64,000 bases of DNA, from contig CAXAMN010005313.1 of NCBI GenBank assembly GCA_963970005.1, forward strand, positions 124,001 through 188,000. Direction: 5' to 3'. This document shows positions 56,001 through 64,000 of the stretch, piece by piece (positions within the stretch are counted from its first letter, which is position 1; each line of letters starts with the position of its first letter). A program made the position numbers and the translations under genes. Source of the DNA: Durusdinium trenchii (taxonomy: Eukaryota > Sar > Dinophyceae > Suessiales > Symbiodiniaceae). The notes below the pieces were generated by a model. The model was given only the letters and a program-made list of their open reading frames with translations, was not told where the DNA came from and did no database searches.

Positions 56001-57349
56001 TCTTCTCCCAAGCACCACTAGAGCGCCCCGGGTTTTGGGGTTTTTGATTGTAGCCACTTAGAGGTTCAGGGGTGTGGTCGCCCGTCAAGCCATTGCAAAC
56101 CCGAATTGGGGGGGCCTTGAAGTCGCCGACCCTTGTGGTAGAACACAGGGAGAGCTCCCATGAATGCACCATGTGCCACGAACCCCCTGAGTCCTCTTCG
56201 CGCCCATCTGCCTGATCTCTCCCAGAAACTCCTTCAACACGGAGGGGGGTCCGGCCGGTCCGGCCCCCCTGAAATCCCTGTGATTTTGAGGGGCCAAGGG
56301 TTGGTTTGGAGCGCCTGGGCGGCGCAGCAGCTCCGGGCTCCGTCGGGTGACCGGGCGACAGGTGGCCGTGCAGCGGGCGCTGGCCACGCTGCTTCAGCGT
56401 GACGTCCTTCCCTGCTGCATGGAGCGGCGCGAGGGCGAGGCGTACGCGACTTGGAGCCTCCCAGTCGGTGGGGAGGAGGGGTGTTGGGGTGGATCAGACT
56501 GAGCTGGAGTTCCCCAAAGCCACCGTTTCGAGGTCGGATTTTTTCAGTGCCATGAGCTCAGGACGGTGCGCCTGTCGGGGTCAAACTGGGACGGCGAGCG
56601 GAAATGGATTGACTTGGGGCACAAGAGGTGTGAAGCGAAGGGGTGCTCGTGGGAGAGGACTTTCATGCTGAGTTTTTTGGACATTCTGACATTCCATCTC
56701 TGCCATCAGTCATCAGCATAAGAGTGAATGAAACACCCCATCTAGGTCTACTCCGGCCTGAAATTCACGAACCCAATCAATGGATATCAATGGACCAATC
56801 AAAATGATGCAATGACCTCCCAGATCTCCATAGATCTCCCAGGTCTTTCTCACCTGGAGCCCTGCGCTGGAACTTAGGACTTCAATGGCCCCTTGTTGGA
56901 AGCCTCCTTGGAGGCCTTGCCATCGAAGGCCTCCGCGAAGGTGGCGCTGCTCTTCCTGCAGGACGCGATTTGACTTTGGGCGGACGGCGGACGGAAGGAA
57001 TCGGATCAACTCAAATTGGGGTCATCAACTTTTAAGGAGGCTGATCCTATGAATTCCTGTGAGTCTCAAATGCCCACGAATTATTCAGGCTGGCTCATTC
57101 TCATACGGGGGCAGAAGGGTCCGGAGTTTGGGGGAGCATTTGTACTTTGGGAGGCCTGTCGGCACACAAGAAAGAGGTCTCCAATGAACCTTTGTGGTTG
57201 GAAACAGCTTTCCATACATGTTTGGAGAGGCATTTCGCTCAACTAAGTTCGCTCTTCAAATCCAGCTGACAAAAGCCGCAGAACGCAGTTCTCAGGAGGG
57301 CCGGCATGCGGGGCCTGGTGGGGACATCGAGAAGATCATCCAAAATGCA
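53024..57349 (+). CDS. Tandem CbiX-like (sirohydrochlorin chelatase family) protein
   Basis: CbiX/SirB proteins insert Co or Fe into sirohydrochlorin in cobalamin or siroheme synthesis. Exons: 53,024 (ATG)-53,167; 53,324-53,389; 53,594-about 53,674; 54,286-54,339; 55,308-55,381; 55,886-55,949; 56,362-56,445; 56,878-56,961; 57,296-about 57,349. Donors are GT, GC or GA, acceptors AG, and every join keeps phase. The first half reads RTRVALVDNGSLKPE + ATKSLRRLASSL and AEHLDGRKGEVLEGWLKR. The second half reads DTVLLCDHGSPVIRVANAK + VAVQRALATLL, CCMERREGEAY + DFNGPLLEASLEAL, and VALLFLQ + EGRHAGPGGDIEKI, which is the CbiX GRHAGPGGDI signature. The first exon has a hydrophobic run (MLSLLLAAGLGSGVALALVQ) followed by Ser/Arg-rich sequence, like a signal-plus-transit leader to the plastid; that targeting is inference. 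The 3' end was not found. The first-half active site has Asn (VDNGS) where the second has His (CDHGS). Confidence 0.8.
54807..54834 (+). repeat. 10-bp tandem repeat GACCTAACAT
   Basis: GACCTAACAT occurs twice plus a partial third copy, inside an intron of the CbiX-like gene. Confidence 0.9.
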
Positions 57350-57995
57350 ACTGATCTGCAGCTAGCATCAGGAGTAGTATCGGCACCTGCCACAGATGAT
57401 CACAGAAACAATTCCACCTCCTAAGGTCCGGAAGGTTTCAGCAAGATCACTCGAAAGTGTGGAATTGGTGTCCTTCAGGCTATTGATGGTCCTTTTTTCA
57501 AGGCATTAGTGCAGTACTAGGTGGCCTAGATGTGCTGTTTTGTTGCATTCACTTGTGGGAGATTCTTGAACTGGCTGGGTGGGCAGAGCAGGTTGTACCA
57601 AACACTGTTTTCTTTCCCAAGTTGTGAGTTCAGTTGTGAGTTCATCTACCCCACACATTCTATGACATCCCAGCGTCCCCCCGGCCCGTGGGACGCGCGA
57701 AAGCGAGGCTGCTCAGAAGCGCCCGGACCTCTCAATCCGGAGCACCTCCGTCTTGGCAGGCGGGACCTCCGATCCACATCCGCCTGGCGGGATCCAGATT
57801 CTCCCCACATCCGATGAGAGCCAAGTAGAGCCAAGTTGAGCCAAGCACGTGAGCATGGTGTTTTCCTCCCTCCGTTTAAGCCGATTGGACTATCCAGAGA
57901 GCTGACTGGTGCGGGGATGGTGGGGTGAAAACTCATGATGATTTGCACACTGCCAGGCTCCAAACGCAAAGCTCAGATGCTCCCAGATGCCTTGA
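57350..57995. other. Spacer downstream of the CbiX-like gene
   Basis: The last CbiX exon frame stays open to 57,424, but no further conserved segment was found. A GC-rich patch at 57,670-57,800 (GGCAG acceptor-like site near 57,758) could hide another exon. Confidence 0.35.
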
Positions 57996-58101
57996 TCTCT
58001 CATGCTTCGTGATTCGTTTCATGTTCGACCCTTACCTTGAAGACGATGTCTCTCATGCTTCATAAGTCGTTTCATGTTCGACCTTTACCTTGAACATGAT
58101 A
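57996..58101 (+). repeat. 53-bp tandem duplication
   Basis: TCTCTCATGCTTCGTGATTC begins at 57,996 and a close copy begins at 58,049. Both continue through CGTTTCATGTTCGACC and TTACCTTGAA. Two copies with a few mismatches. Confidence 0.85.
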
Positions 58102-58202
58102 CTCTCCCCGGAACTAACATGGAAGTGGACAACGTTTGTAGTGGAAATGGTCTTCCTTTGTGGGCCAGGCCATCCACTTCCATGTTAGTTCCAGGGAGTG
58201 TA
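58101..58202. repeat. 29-bp inverted repeat (hairpin) upstream of the retroelement
   Basis: The arm at 58,101-58,129 (core GGAACTAACATGGAAGTGGA) is matched by its reverse complement at 58,174-58,202 (core TCCACTTCCATGTTAGTTCC), with two or three mismatches near the outer ends and a 44-base loop. It could be a structural end or promoter feature of the following element, or a foldback element. Confidence 0.85.
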
Positions 58203-58262
58203 TCTATTATATGTTTTTTACAGTATATGAACCACTATCCCTTGAGCATTTTGAATTTCCAC

Positions 58263-58272
58263 TTGGCTCAAG
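58263..58272 (+). promoter_or_regulatory. Possible relic of the dinoflagellate spliced leader 3' end
   Basis: TTGGCTCAAG equals the last 10 bases of the conserved dinoflagellate spliced leader (which ends ...TTTTGGCTCAAG) and lies 14 bases upstream of an ATG. Relic leaders are left in the genome when trans-spliced mRNAs are retroposed. Ten bases are weak evidence; the nine-base core TGGCTCAAG also occurs elsewhere in the window. Confidence 0.2.
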
Positions 58273-58286
58273 CTTCTTGGGGTCAA

Positions 58287-58532
58287 ATGAGCATCAGCGC
58301 TTGGGGCCTAGAAGTGCTCCGTGAATTGCGGTGGTGGCAAGCTCCTTCCTGCAATAGCTGTCCGTGGGGCTTCATCCTTCTCGGATCCATCTTGGTGTTT
58401 GGAATTGGATTGTGCCTGGGCTCAGTGGCAACCCTCTTGGTGACTTCCCAGCGGTGTAGGGGTGGATTGATCTTGGTTCTCCGTTTGCTCACCTCATTGC
58501 TGCAACCTACCAACCCGGGTGCCCCCCCCTGA
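58287..58532 (+). CDS. Small membrane-segment ORF of the retroelement
   Basis: ATG 58,287 opens a frame of 81 codons: MSISAWGLEVLRELRWW, then a Cys/Trp-containing stretch, then one long hydrophobic segment (GFILLGSILVFGIGLCLGSV and onward) that should span a membrane, ending with basic residues. It stops at a TGA that falls right after eight C residues. With one C less the frame would continue as PPDLGVRLAQYRRP up to a TAG at 58,567 and then into the following ORF, so the three pieces may once have been one N-terminal protein. A membrane segment at the 5' end of a retroelement is unusual; no function is known. Confidence 0.5.
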   Translation: MSISAWGLEVLRELRWWQAPSCNSCPWGFILLGSILVFGIGLCLGSVATLLVTSQRCRGGLILVLRLLTSLLQPTNPGAPP

Positions 58533-58569
58533 CCTAGGAGTCAGGCTTGCTCAATACCGTCGCCCCTAG

Positions 58570-59127
58570 GGGTGCATTCGTCAATCCAACTCACCTGATC
58601 TCGTCGAGGAAATCACGCTGCGGGTCAGAGAATTGGAAATCACTGTGAGTGTTTGGTCCGTGGCCGGGTCGAGCACTTCTAGTGGATTCGAGGTGGTGGG
58701 CCAAGTTTCAAGCTTTGGTTCTCCGTCAAGTGGGTATTCAGGGCCGGCTTCTGGGCCTTTCCAGGAGCTTTACACCTTCAGCAGTCAGTCGGAGGAGCCA
58801 GTGACTGAGGCCTCTTCGCCTCGTGCCTTGGATCAGCTGTTTTTGGAAAGTCTAGGGCACTTGTTGGGTCGTCTTCGAGCGCCTCACAGTGTCTGGGCCC
58901 CAAAGGCTAGGGTGGCACGAGCCTTCAGGGCCGGGATCTTGGCCAGGCGACGGCTTGGTGAGGAGATCTTGGGAGAAGGGTCCTTGGTCATTCCATTTCG
59001 CAATTCGTATTACCTGGTTTTGAGATCTTTGGATTATCCCCACGGGTTTTGGACCAGAAACTATATCGTGTACCAACGGGAGGTCAGTCGTGGTGCTATC
59101 CTTCCATGGCCGCCGCAGCTTCGCTGA
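58570..59127 (+). CDS. Ser/Gly-rich ORF upstream of the gag-like gene
   Basis: The frame is open from 58,570 (after TAG 58,567-58,569) to 59,127 and begins QSNSPDLVEEITLRVRELE after a few residues. No ATG lies near its start, which supports the idea that it is the continuation of the preceding ORF. The N-terminal part is Ser/Gly-rich. The C-terminal half (LFLESLGHLLGRLRAPHSVW and ARAFRAGILARRRLGEEIL) is helical and Arg-rich. Its end overlaps the ATG of the next ORF by 22 bases in the -1 frame, as in many retroelements where the downstream ORF is reached by frameshift or re-initiation. Confidence 0.5.
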   Translation, partial: GCIRQSNSPDLVEEITLRVRELEITVSVWSVAGSSTSSGFEVVGQVSSFGSPSSGYSGPASGPFQELYTFSSQSEEPVTEASSPRALDQLFLESLGHLLGRLRAPHSVWAPKARVARAFRAGILARRRLGEEILGEGSLVIPFRNSYYLVLRSLDYPHGFWTRNYIVYQREVSRGAILPWPPQLR

Positions 59128-60833
59128 GAGCGCTCTCCGCGGAGAGTGTTCAGATCCTAGGGTCAAAGGTCTCTGCGGATCGAGCCGGGAGCTTGCCATG
59201 CTTATGGCTGGCTTTGCAAGAGGAGGATGGAAAAGTCACCGAAGCGGCTGTTGCTTACCTGCTGTATTGCAGGACTTCCGGATTCATGGTAGCTATGTCT
59301 CCGGCGGAAGCCGTTCAAACAGGCATCGCTATGCTGGATTCCGGAGGGGGCGAAGCAGCAGCTACCTCGGAGTGCATGATCTCAATGTGTACCAACCGCG
59401 GGAGAGCGGTGGGAGAATTAGGTGCCCTGCTGGTCGATGTGCCAGTAGCTTATGCTCAAAACTTCTTCGAGGCGCCAAATCCCCGCCTCGCGGGAGTAAA
59501 AGATGTGGTTTTGCATGGCTTCGAAGAACATGGTGCGGCCTGCCGCCCAGTGGCAGCGGCAGCCTTAGCTCAGGGCGATGCTTGGATTGCTGGAGGAATG
59601 GATGTCGCGACCGCAGACGAATACCTGACCGGTGTCGAGGCAGACGAGGAGCCGGAACTATTGGAGGAGGAGCCCGATGCACGGCAATTGCAAGCCCGGG
59701 TTGCGACCTTGGAGGCAGAATTGCAGCAAGCAAGACGCAGCTCCTTGCAGCCAGTGGCCCCCCTTCTGACGCCGGCCAGTACATACCGTGCCGGCCAGCC
59801 AGCCGTAGGAAGCACAGTTCCTGGTCCAAGGCGAGCTCAGTCGCTTTTCAAATCACAGATGGAGCAAGGAGCTCAGCTCACTCCGGAGGAGTGGGCAAAA
59901 CTGCACCGCCTTGCGGGACCGTCCCCTATGAAGTCCTCAGCCGCAGCTCGTCAGAGTGCTCTGAAGCCGGTCACGCCGGTAGCCGAGTCAGCTTTTGCCG
60001 AGATCGAGAAGGAGGCAGCGGAAGCAGATGGGGCCGAACAGGTTCTAGCAATGTTGCAGTCCCAGCAGTTGGATCCAACTCAACAGATTCTGGTGGCTCA
60101 GCTTCAGCAGAATGCACTGCTCCTGAGAAAGCTGGTGGGAACCAAGTCCTCGGACCCGTTGGTCGGCCTGTTGTCCGGCGGCGGGGACAGCGGCTCCGGA
60201 AGTTCATCCGGAATCAGAGGCTGTCTGGCCAGGGAGACGTTCACGAAGGCTTCAAACGACCTAGTGGCAATTGGAGAAGTGGTGCGGGCCAATGCCTTGG
60301 CCGAGCTGGGAATGACTCCGGATCGGGAAGACTCCTCGGTGCTTCGGCGCTATGTCGAGCGCCGGATCCCATTGGCGGAGCACCGCCTGCTCGCTCATTT
60401 CGCCACGCTGCTGGCGGAGGGCTGGGCCGCTGCCTACCAGAGCGGCAATGCAGAGATGCTTGGGTTCGTCGGGAAAGCGATGATGTTCACAGAGCAGGTG
60501 GCCCTGGATCAGGGGAAGTTGCAGTTGGGGTGGCTCCTCACCGGTTACCCAGAGCCAAATGCCCAGATGTTGTTTTCCCACAAGCACCGACCTGGTCTGA
60601 AACCGTTCAGCCGGCTTGCAGCGCCGAGTTGGGTGTCAGCAAATTTAGCATACATGAAGGATTTGGATTATTTAGAGGGTCGCATGGCTTCGATAGGGAA
60701 ACCCAAAGGGTCCAAGCAAGAAACCACGTCGGAAAAGGAAGAACCCAGAAAGAAGAATCCGAAAGGAAGAGGCAGAGGCAAAGGCGGGGGCCAAGCGCCA
60801 GCACAGGGCGCAGCGGCCTCCGATGCAGCTTGA
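59106..60833 (+). CDS. Gag-like protein of the DIRS-like element
   Basis: From ATG 59,106 (MAAAASLRALSAESVQILGS) there are 575 codons. The first 200 residues are Ala-rich and globular. A coiled-coil segment (RQLQARVATLEAELQQARR) follows near residue 195. The middle contains Gln/Leu-rich helices (QILVAQLQQNALLLRKLVG). A conserved-looking block comes next (RRYVERRIPLAEHRLLAHFA, LGWLLTGYPEPNAQML). The C terminus is strongly basic and Gly-rich (KNPKGRGRGKGGG), suited to binding RNA. No CCHC knuckle is present. Position directly before the RT ORF and composition suggest a nucleocapsid role. The overlapping frame 2 has no stop over the same length. Confidence 0.7.
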   Translation: MAAAASLRALSAESVQILGSKVSADRAGSLPCLWLALQEEDGKVTEAAVAYLLYCRTSGFMVAMSPAEAVQTGIAMLDSGGGEAAATSECMISMCTNRGRAVGELGALLVDVPVAYAQNFFEAPNPRLAGVKDVVLHGFEEHGAACRPVAAAALAQGDAWIAGGMDVATADEYLTGVEADEEPELLEEEPDARQLQARVATLEAELQQARRSSLQPVAPLLTPASTYRAGQPAVGSTVPGPRRAQSLFKSQMEQGAQLTPEEWAKLHRLAGPSPMKSSAAARQSALKPVTPVAESAFAEIEKEAAEADGAEQVLAMLQSQQLDPTQQILVAQLQQNALLLRKLVGTKSSDPLVGLLSGGGDSGSGSSSGIRGCLARETFTKASNDLVAIGEVVRANALAELGMTPDREDSSVLRRYVERRIPLAEHRLLAHFATLLAEGWAAAYQSGNAEMLGFVGKAMMFTEQVALDQGKLQLGWLLTGYPEPNAQMLFSHKHRPGLKPFSRLAAPSWVSANLAYMKDLDYLEGRMASIGKPKGSKQETTSEKEEPRKKNPKGRGRGKGGGQAPAQGAAASDAA

Positions 60834-62089
60834 GCCGGGACGCCAAAGGCGGTGCCTCAGCCGCTTCCCAAGAGCCTGGTCCTCCGCATATAAGCAGGGG
60901 TGTCTGCAGTGACTTGCCCCAAGATGATGTGTGGAACGACCCTGAACAGACCAAGACATGCTCTCAACAGCCTTCTGTTTTTGCTCTTCCCGACCTGTCT
61001 AAGGATCGAGTTTTTAATCCTGTTGATCTTGTAAATCAAGCCTGTTATAGTTTTTTGTCTAGCCACACCGGCTTTGCACACTTTGCGAGGGCAAGTTTGC
61101 ACGGCCCAAACTGTTCCCGAAAGGGACCAACCTGCAATGTAGAGGGCGACGCCCGTCGACCCCTGTGGCCCGTGCCCCCGCCTAGGTGGAGATGGTCGGG
61201 CAGTACACATCTTGGAGCCAAGCGCCGGCGTCGGCGACGGTACCATGTGGCAAAGCACCGTTTGCTGCAGCTGGTTGTGATTGCACTGAACTGGGAGTGT
61301 TTAGGACATGTTCTGTGGCCACCACAAACAGCGTGCCTTGGTTTTTCAATCAGTGGAGCTCAGGCCGACGTGCTTGAAAGGCTTCATGATATGGTAGCTC
61401 ACTATTTGCGTGCGCCAGCTTTTTACACCAGTGATCTGGGGAGGGCTGCCGAGAAGTTCCAAGATGTGTTTTGCATGATTAAGGAACTACCCCGCCTGGG
61501 GGTTGAGGACCTAGAGAATTTAGTGCAGGAAATTCAGAGGGGCCTGGACCCTTATTCTAGGCATTTTGCACGTGGTAAGTCCAAACATGCTGACAGTCAG
61601 ACCGCCCCGACTCACTCTTTTGCACCGACCGCTGAGCTTGGCTGTAACCTCAGTGGTTCAAAGCCAGTGGTTGCAGATCGTGTCAAATGGAATTACCCAC
61701 CAACCTTTGAAGCTGAGAGGTTCCTGAGTAATGAATTAGTAAAAGCTGCGTTTGCCGACCCTGAAGTGCTCAGACTCCCAGAACATATGTGGCCAAAAGC
61801 CCATCCTGCAAAGTTGCATTGCTCTCGGCAGGAACTGCTCAGGTTGGCAGCTCGGTGGGATCGACTTGGAGCTTGCACCGTCATTCCAGCCAGGTCGAAA
61901 AACTTTGATGAAGCCGTGGGTTTGTTTTGTGTGCCTAAAGATGCGGACTATGATAGGTTGATCATCAACCCCAAGGTCATTAATGGCAGGATGGCTAGCA
62001 TTAGCGATTTTACTAAAAGTCTAGCTCCTGGTGCCATGATTGCTCTGCTTGACCTCCAACCCACACAAGTGCTCCGTTTTTTCAGCTGA
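60834..62089 (+). CDS. N-terminal part of RT polyprotein (DIRS-like)
   Basis: In frame 2 the protein-like sequence starts near the gag stop and has no Met before about 61,388, so it is probably expressed by a -1 shift from gag. It reads LLQLVVIALNWECLGH and then LGRAAEKFQDVFCMIKELP, a linker typical of these dinoflagellate polyproteins. RT fingers follow: GLFCVPKDADYDRLIINPKV and NGRMASISDF, the DIRS-type RxIxNxKxxN region, and LLDLQ as start of motif A. It ends at TGA 62,087-62,089 because of one extra T in the T6 run at 62,077-62,082; with five T the frame would read RFSADDLSDFYYTF and go on. Confidence 0.75.
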
Positions 62090-64000
62090 CGATTTGTCTG
62101 ATTTTTACTACACGTTCAAAGTTAGCCATGCAAGGTGTTTGCGAAATGCCATTCGATGTAAGTTCAAGGGTTGGGAGCTAGCTCACCTGCAGGGATTTCC
62201 TGAGGACGGGGACCGTAATGGAGAGTATCTCATCGCTCTTAGCACCTTGGCCATGGGGGACAGTTTGGCGGTTGAAGTCGCGCAACAAGCCCATACACAT
62301 GTGCTCAGGGATCTTTGTGGTGCTATGCTCGTCCATGAGACCATGCGGTATCGTTTTCCTTGCCCCAGAACTGACTTCATCGAGCTTTTAGCTATAGATG
62401 ATCATGTAGGGATTCAGAAAGTCACTTGGGATGAATATAGGCTGCAGACCCCAAAACGAGACACCTTCGTTTTCCAAGCTGCGGAGCGCGCTTACAACAA
62501 GGTTGGTTTAGTCCAGCACCCAAAGAAGCGAAAACGCAATTTAACTGACGGCATCATTTTGGGAGCGGATTTCGACGGGGTTGCAGGCCGGGTCATGAGT
62601 CCTCGGAATAGAGTCCTCATGCTTTCCCTGCTCAGCCTCACGATCGCTGCGCGCGGCTCCTGTACACCTAAGCTCTTGTCAATTCTCACCGGTTGTTGGG
62701 TGCACGTTCTGCTTTTTAGAAGAGTGTTATTTGCGGTCATGGATGCTGTGTTCAGTGACGGTTCTGGCCGTCCGCAGAACCAAGTCTTCACACTGTCAAG
62801 ACAATGCCGAAATGAACTGCAGATTCTTGGGTTGCTCGGACCGGTCGCCCAAGCCGATTTGCGAGTTTCATATTCCAAAAAGTTGTTCACCACTGATGCC
62901 AGTCCGTCAGGTGGTGCTGTTTGTTCGGCCCAAGTAGGTACACACGTTAGTCGTGAGCTTTGGAGACACTCAGAACAGAAAGGGTTCTACACCCGACTGC
63001 AATCCCCAGCCTCGGCTTACTTAACTGAAAAAGGCCTTGATCATGTTGCTGCTGATTTAACCTGTCAACCTGTTGAGCCTCTTTCCAGCGAAATGTTTGC
63101 TCAAGTCCCCCCTTGTTTGAATGAAGGAATCCTGTTTGATTGTGTCGAAATTTCCAGAGGCACTGGAAATTGGAGCAAGTCCCATGAGCAGCTTGGATTG
63201 ACCGTCCACGATGGTTTGAACTGTGATGGCAGCCGCCTCCGCGTGTCTGACCTTAGTAATCACGGCGTCGCGCGCGAGCTGGTTGGGCTTGCTGCGCGAC
63301 GAGTGGTCCGGGAGTGGCATTCTGGCATGCCTTGTCCTAGTTTTGGGACTCTACGAAGGCCAGAAGTCAGGTCCAGTGCGGAACCATTTGGATTTGACCC
63401 CAAAGACCCTTACACTGCTTGGCATAACATGCTAGCTCACAGAAACGCTTTTGTCTTGACGGTGGCTGTTAAGATGGGCCAGTTCGTTAGCGTCGAGCAG
63501 CCCGGCGGCTCCTGCCTCTTCCGACTGCACTGTTACAGGGTTCTAGTCCACTTGGGGTGCGTTGTGTCTCATTTCCACTTTTGCAGTTACGGCAGTGCCT
63601 TCCGTAAGCACTCCAAATGGCTTCACAACAAACCATGGTTGATCGCGTTGGAAAGTAGTTGTTCTTGTCCGGAACCTCATTTCATTGTTCAAGGAAATTT
63701 CACTAAAAGCTCCATTGAGCAGTTTGAAAAACGATGTCGCCCGAGCGCCTCCGCGGTGTTCGGTCGTCCACCACGGCCAGGTGAAAAAGTCTCCTCCTAC
63801 TCTGGAGCGTATCCTATCGGTCTGACCGACCGAATGGCCAGTGGCAGTGTTGCAGCAAAGCGTGGGGCCAGAGGAGTGATCCCCAGTTTTGTGCACAGCC
63901 GAACTCTTTCAGAACTGCAGATGCCAGCGATTTCCACGCTGACATTAGTCGGGCCCGAACCTGTGTTCGACACCCGACAGTGGTGGGATGATCCGGAATG
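62085..64000 (+). CDS. RT, RNase H and methyltransferase-like part of the polyprotein, open at window end
   Basis: Frame 0 is open for 638 codons to the last base. It begins ADDLSDFYYTFKVSHARC, the continuation of RT. LLAIDDHVGIQKV has the catalytic Asp pair (62,397-62,402), with AIDD in place of YxDD. RNase H starts at FTTDASPSGG (Asp codon 62,895-62,897). Then comes a methyltransferase-like domain: FDCVEISRGTGNWSKSH (motif I, 63,129-63,180), GMPCPSFGTLRRP with the putative catalytic Cys at 63,333-63,335 (motif IV), and FVSVEQPGGS with Glu at 63,495-63,497 (motif VI). After it come further conserved-looking segments (SYGSAFRKHSKWLHNKPWL). No integrase is present. A tyrosine recombinase, if any, would lie beyond the window. 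Confidence 0.8.
63120..63700 (+). other. C5-methyltransferase-like domain at the end of the DIRS-like polyprotein
   Basis: Motifs I (F/E...GTGN), IV (PCPSF) and VI (EQP) occur in the order and spacing of C5-cytosine methyltransferases, where Cys of motif IV attacks cytosine C6 and Glu of motif VI assists. The sequence is unrelated to the domain in the copia element at 29.6-30.2 kb (there SPPCGPLSRLQ and FESS). DIRS elements of other organisms carry an adenine-type (DAM-like) domain at a comparable place; the Pro-Cys motif here argues for the cytosine type. Activity is untested. Confidence 0.65.

Larger units (their letters stand above)
58287..64000 (+). mobile_element. DIRS-like retroelement with C-terminal methyltransferase-like domain, 3' end outside window
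   Basis: Successive plus-strand frames encode a small membrane protein, a Ser/Gly-rich ORF, a gag-like ORF and a polyprotein with RT and RNase H of the DIRS/tyrosine-recombinase type followed by a C5-methyltransferase-like domain. No integrase and no LTR are seen inside the window. The left end is unknown; a hairpin at 58,101-58,202 is a candidate boundary feature. Frames change at a C8 run (58,522-58,529) and a T6 run (62,077-62,082), consistent with indels. From memory, near-identical protein families are common in Symbiodiniaceae gene sets. Confidence 0.85.

Noticed and set aside
59090-60800. Reading the 999-codon frame as one protein from its first start
   Set aside because: The first 580 residues are Arg/Gly/Ser-rich shadow of the gag-like ORF. 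Only the part after about 60,830 has RT features.

Overview
The window looks like nuclear DNA of a dinoflagellate, most likely a symbiotic Symbiodiniaceae species. Three things point that way. Host coding sequence occurs as short GC-rich exons whose reconstructed introns begin with GT, GC or GA and end in AG. The exons encode families combined in a dinoflagellate manner (ubiquitin-like fold, DUF4116 repeats, PPDK). Large retroelements carry DNA-methyltransferase-like domains, as reported for Symbiodinium. No bacterial operon, rRNA, tRNA or CRISPR array was seen.

Layout. Positions 1-3.86 kb hold the 3' part of a copia-type retroelement (integrase, RT, RNase H) with one in-frame TGA, followed by a degenerate unidentified reading frame (3.89-4.53 kb). 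From 4.5 to 24 kb the DNA is mostly non-coding, with only weak ORFs and small repeats. A class-3 lipase reading frame occupies 24.2-26.4 kb. At 27.08-34.36 kb lies a complete LTR retrotransposon whose two LTRs look identical; its polyprotein has an extra C5-methyltransferase-like domain between protease and integrase, and its pol is broken at three places.

From 35.0 to about 43 kb I reconstruct a multi-exon plus-strand gene: ubiquitin-like N terminus, DUF4116 repeats, then the nucleotide-binding half of a pyruvate phosphate dikinase (PPDK). Nearly all junctions keep phase. Weaker fragments resembling mitochondrial carriers follow (43-46.3 kb). Simple repeats fill 43.8-48 kb, including two oppositely oriented arrays around a G-quadruplex-type tract. 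A second reconstructed gene (53.0-57.35 kb) encodes a tandem CbiX/sirohydrochlorin-chelatase-like protein with a hydrophobic N-terminal leader.

From about 58.26 kb to the window end runs a second kind of retroelement: a small membrane ORF, a gag-like ORF, and a DIRS-like RT/RNase H polyprotein ending in a different C5-methyltransferase-like domain. Its last open frame (62,085-64,000) leaves the window still open. The two methyltransferase-carrying elements are the most striking content. The exon models are hand reconstructions from motif matches, splice dinucleotides and phase, and need transcript support.
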